A DNA stretch of 64,000 bases from Flavobacterium degerlachei (lineage in GTDB: Bacteria; Bacteroidota; Bacteroidia; Flavobacteriales; Flavobacteriaceae), in assembly GCF_900106645.1 (NCBI RefSeq), contig NZ_FNMV01000001.1:310001-374000 (forward strand), read 5' to 3'. This document shows, piece by piece, positions 62,813 to 64,000 of the stretch; position 1 is the stretch's first letter, and the number at the start of each line of letters is the position of its first letter. The notes beneath the pieces are model-generated. The model saw only the letters and a list, made by a program, of their open reading frames with translations, did not search any database and was not told the origin of the DNA. The translations under genes were made by a program, and so were the position numbers.

Positions 62813-64000
62813 TTATATTAACTCTTTAATTTTTTTTGCAATTCCTTCGGCCATAAGCACTGGTACTGCATTTCCAATTTGTTTGAAAGCCGTAGTTCTA
62901 CTTTTTTCAAAAAAATAATCATCTGGAAAAGATTGAATTCTAGCAGCTTCTCTAACTGTAATTGATCTGTTTTGAGATATATCTGGATGAATATAATAAT
63001 GTCCGTCAGCACATATGTGTGCAACTACTGTATGAGATATACCCGCATGGTTTACAACCTGAAATCTATTTGTAAAAGACTTGGTGTTTTTATGTTTTAT
63101 TAATCTTTCAGGTAATTCAGAATAATTTAATCTTTTGTTTTCATTAACCCATTTATTAACAGCTATCTTATAGATTTCTAGATCATTTTCGTTGTTTGGT
63201 CTGGCAATATGCTGTGTCGTGAAGTCAATACCGTTACGAATATTAGTACTTTCTAGATATTTATTTGATTTCTTTACGTATTTTGAAATACCCCATTCAC
63301 CTTGACCATTTTGAATTTTAGGTAGGTCTGCAAATAAGTCTTTAAGAATTTGAAATTCGTTTAATTTTTCTTCAAATTCAGGGTATTTCAATTTTAAGCT
63401 CTTCTTCCAGCCGATAATTATTACTCTTTTTCGGTCTTGTAAAACACCAAAATTCTTTGAGTTTAATACTTTTTTATCTAATTGATAACCAGCTTCTTGC
63501 ACGGCATCAAAAATCAAATCTAGATACATGCCGTTATTTGCAGAAAGTATTCCAGGAACGTTTTCAAATACAAACATTTTAGGTTTATACCTTTTCAAAA
63601 ACTCAACATAGTATTTGTATAAATGATTCCTTGGATCTTCCGACATTCCCTTAGGGTCTCTTGCTCTGCCCGCTACAGAATAAGCTTGACAAGGTGGTCC
63701 TCCAATAACCAAATCAACTTTGTCATCACCTAATTCCATATCGATTTTATCGAAAATAAATGGTAAAGTGTCAGATGAAATTTCAGTGTTTATAACTGAA
63801 TTAATTAAATTATTAGGTATTCTTGACCAGAACTCATCCCTTGAAATATTACCCTTTAAGTAATCATGATATTCTGATATTCTATTATTTTCTTGTAGGT
63901 AATGAAATGCAGTTCTAGTTTTCAATGTGTCACAAGCATCTTTATTCATCTCAACGTGTGCAATAGGGGAAAATCCTGCTCTAACAAAACCTTCTGATAG
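62813..64000 (-). CDS. C5-cytosine DNA methyltransferase, 5'-truncated by window edge
   Basis: At least 395 residues. The minus-strand frame is open to base 64000, adding 17 residues (LSEGFVRAGFSPIAHVE) to the ATG at 63949, so the real start and motif I are outside. Motif IV is IGGPPCQAYSVAGRARD with the catalytic Cys, motif VI is FENVPGI, motif VIII is VLQDRKRVIIIGW, and motifs IX/X include SITVREAARIQSFPDDY and KQIGNAVPVLMA. It would protect host sites with 5-methylcytosine. It leads the defence operon, 103 bases upstream of the GHKL ATPase. Confidence 0.95.
   Translation of the reverse strand, partial: LSEGFVRAGFSPIAHVEMNKDACDTLKTRTAFHYLQENNRISEYHDYLKGNISRDEFWSRIPNNLINSVINTEISSDTLPFIFDKIDMELGDDKVDLVIGGPPCQAYSVAGRARDPKGMSEDPRNHLYKYYVEFLKRYKPKMFVFENVPGILSANNGMYLDLIFDAVQEAGYQLDKKVLNSKNFGVLQDRKRVIIIGWKKSLKLKYPEFEEKLNEFQILKDLFADLPKIQNGQGEWGISKYVKKSNKYLESTNIRNGIDFTTQHIARPNNENDLEIYKIAVNKWVNENKRLNYSELPERLIKHKNTKSFTNRFQVVNHAGISHTVVAHICADGHYYIHPDISQNRSITVREAARIQSFPDDYFFEKSRTTAFKQIGNAVPVLMAEGIAKKIKELI

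Overview
The window looks like a chromosomal segment from a Flavobacterium-type member of the Bacteroidota. The DNA is AT-rich, and several genes have the Bacteroidota -7 promoter element TAnnTTTG with little or no Shine-Dalgarno sequence. Typical lineage genes are present: the gliding/type IX secretion lipoprotein SprE/PorW, an atpBEFHAG operon without atpD and atpC, and the DUF5687, DUF6341/6427, DUF4254 and DUF4292 families. No rRNA, tRNA, insertion sequence or CRISPR array was seen. Both ends cut a gene: a GT4 glycosyltransferase on the left and a C5-cytosine methyltransferase on the right.

Layout. 1-6.1 kb is the end of a surface-polysaccharide cluster: GT4, methyltransferase, UDP-glucuronate decarboxylase-like SDR, undecaprenyl-phosphate sugar transferase, GT2 and a PaaK/CapK-like adenylating enzyme. 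6.2-12.9 kb is mostly housekeeping: purD, small membrane proteins, upp, DUF4254, GT9, DUF2809 and a PaaE-like ferredoxin reductase. 13.0-17.8 kb is one regulatory and export unit: a PadR repressor, three paralogous membrane proteins with a HAAS-like N-terminal domain, and a two-gene ABC transporter. 17.8-26.7 kb holds sprE, a bactofilin, atpZ, an AtpI-like protein and atpBEFHAG, with a strong hairpin between atpE and atpF. 26.8-35.1 kb holds a truncated DUF547 gene, a GNAT enzyme, a lipoprotein, a polysaccharide flippase, dut, a nucleotidyltransferase, a TPR protein, a DUF4292 lipoprotein and an EnvC-like protein whose LytM domain lacks the metal ligands. 35.2-38.5 kb, on the minus strand, is the transglutaminase / alpha-E / circularly permuted ATP-grasp operon. 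38.9-40.8 kb is a pair of lipoproteins: a NodB deacetylase and a possible TIM-barrel protein.

40.9-49.1 kb is a self-contained catabolic locus. A LacI regulator is divergent from a TonB receptor, an MGH1/GH63-type glycosidase, a sodium:solute symporter and a glycerate kinase. A 16-bp LacI-type palindrome lies between regulator and receptor. The simplest reading is uptake and hydrolysis of a glycosylglycerate (mannosyl- or glucosylglycerate), with the released D-glycerate fed into glycolysis. 49.2-49.7 kb carries three tandem ~130-bp units with MITE-like terminal inverted repeats. 49.8-53.5 kb pairs a TonB receptor with a convergent PQQ sugar dehydrogenase and cytochrome c.

The right arm (55.0-64.0 kb, minus strand) is a tightly coupled restriction/defence operon: C5 methyltransferase, GHKL (MORC/MutL-like) ATPase, Z1 helicase-like protein, PD-(D/E)XK protein (DUF4420) and AIPR protein. 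A pair of 41-bp direct repeats around a DUF2452 gene lies just outside its downstream end and may mark an old insertion boundary.
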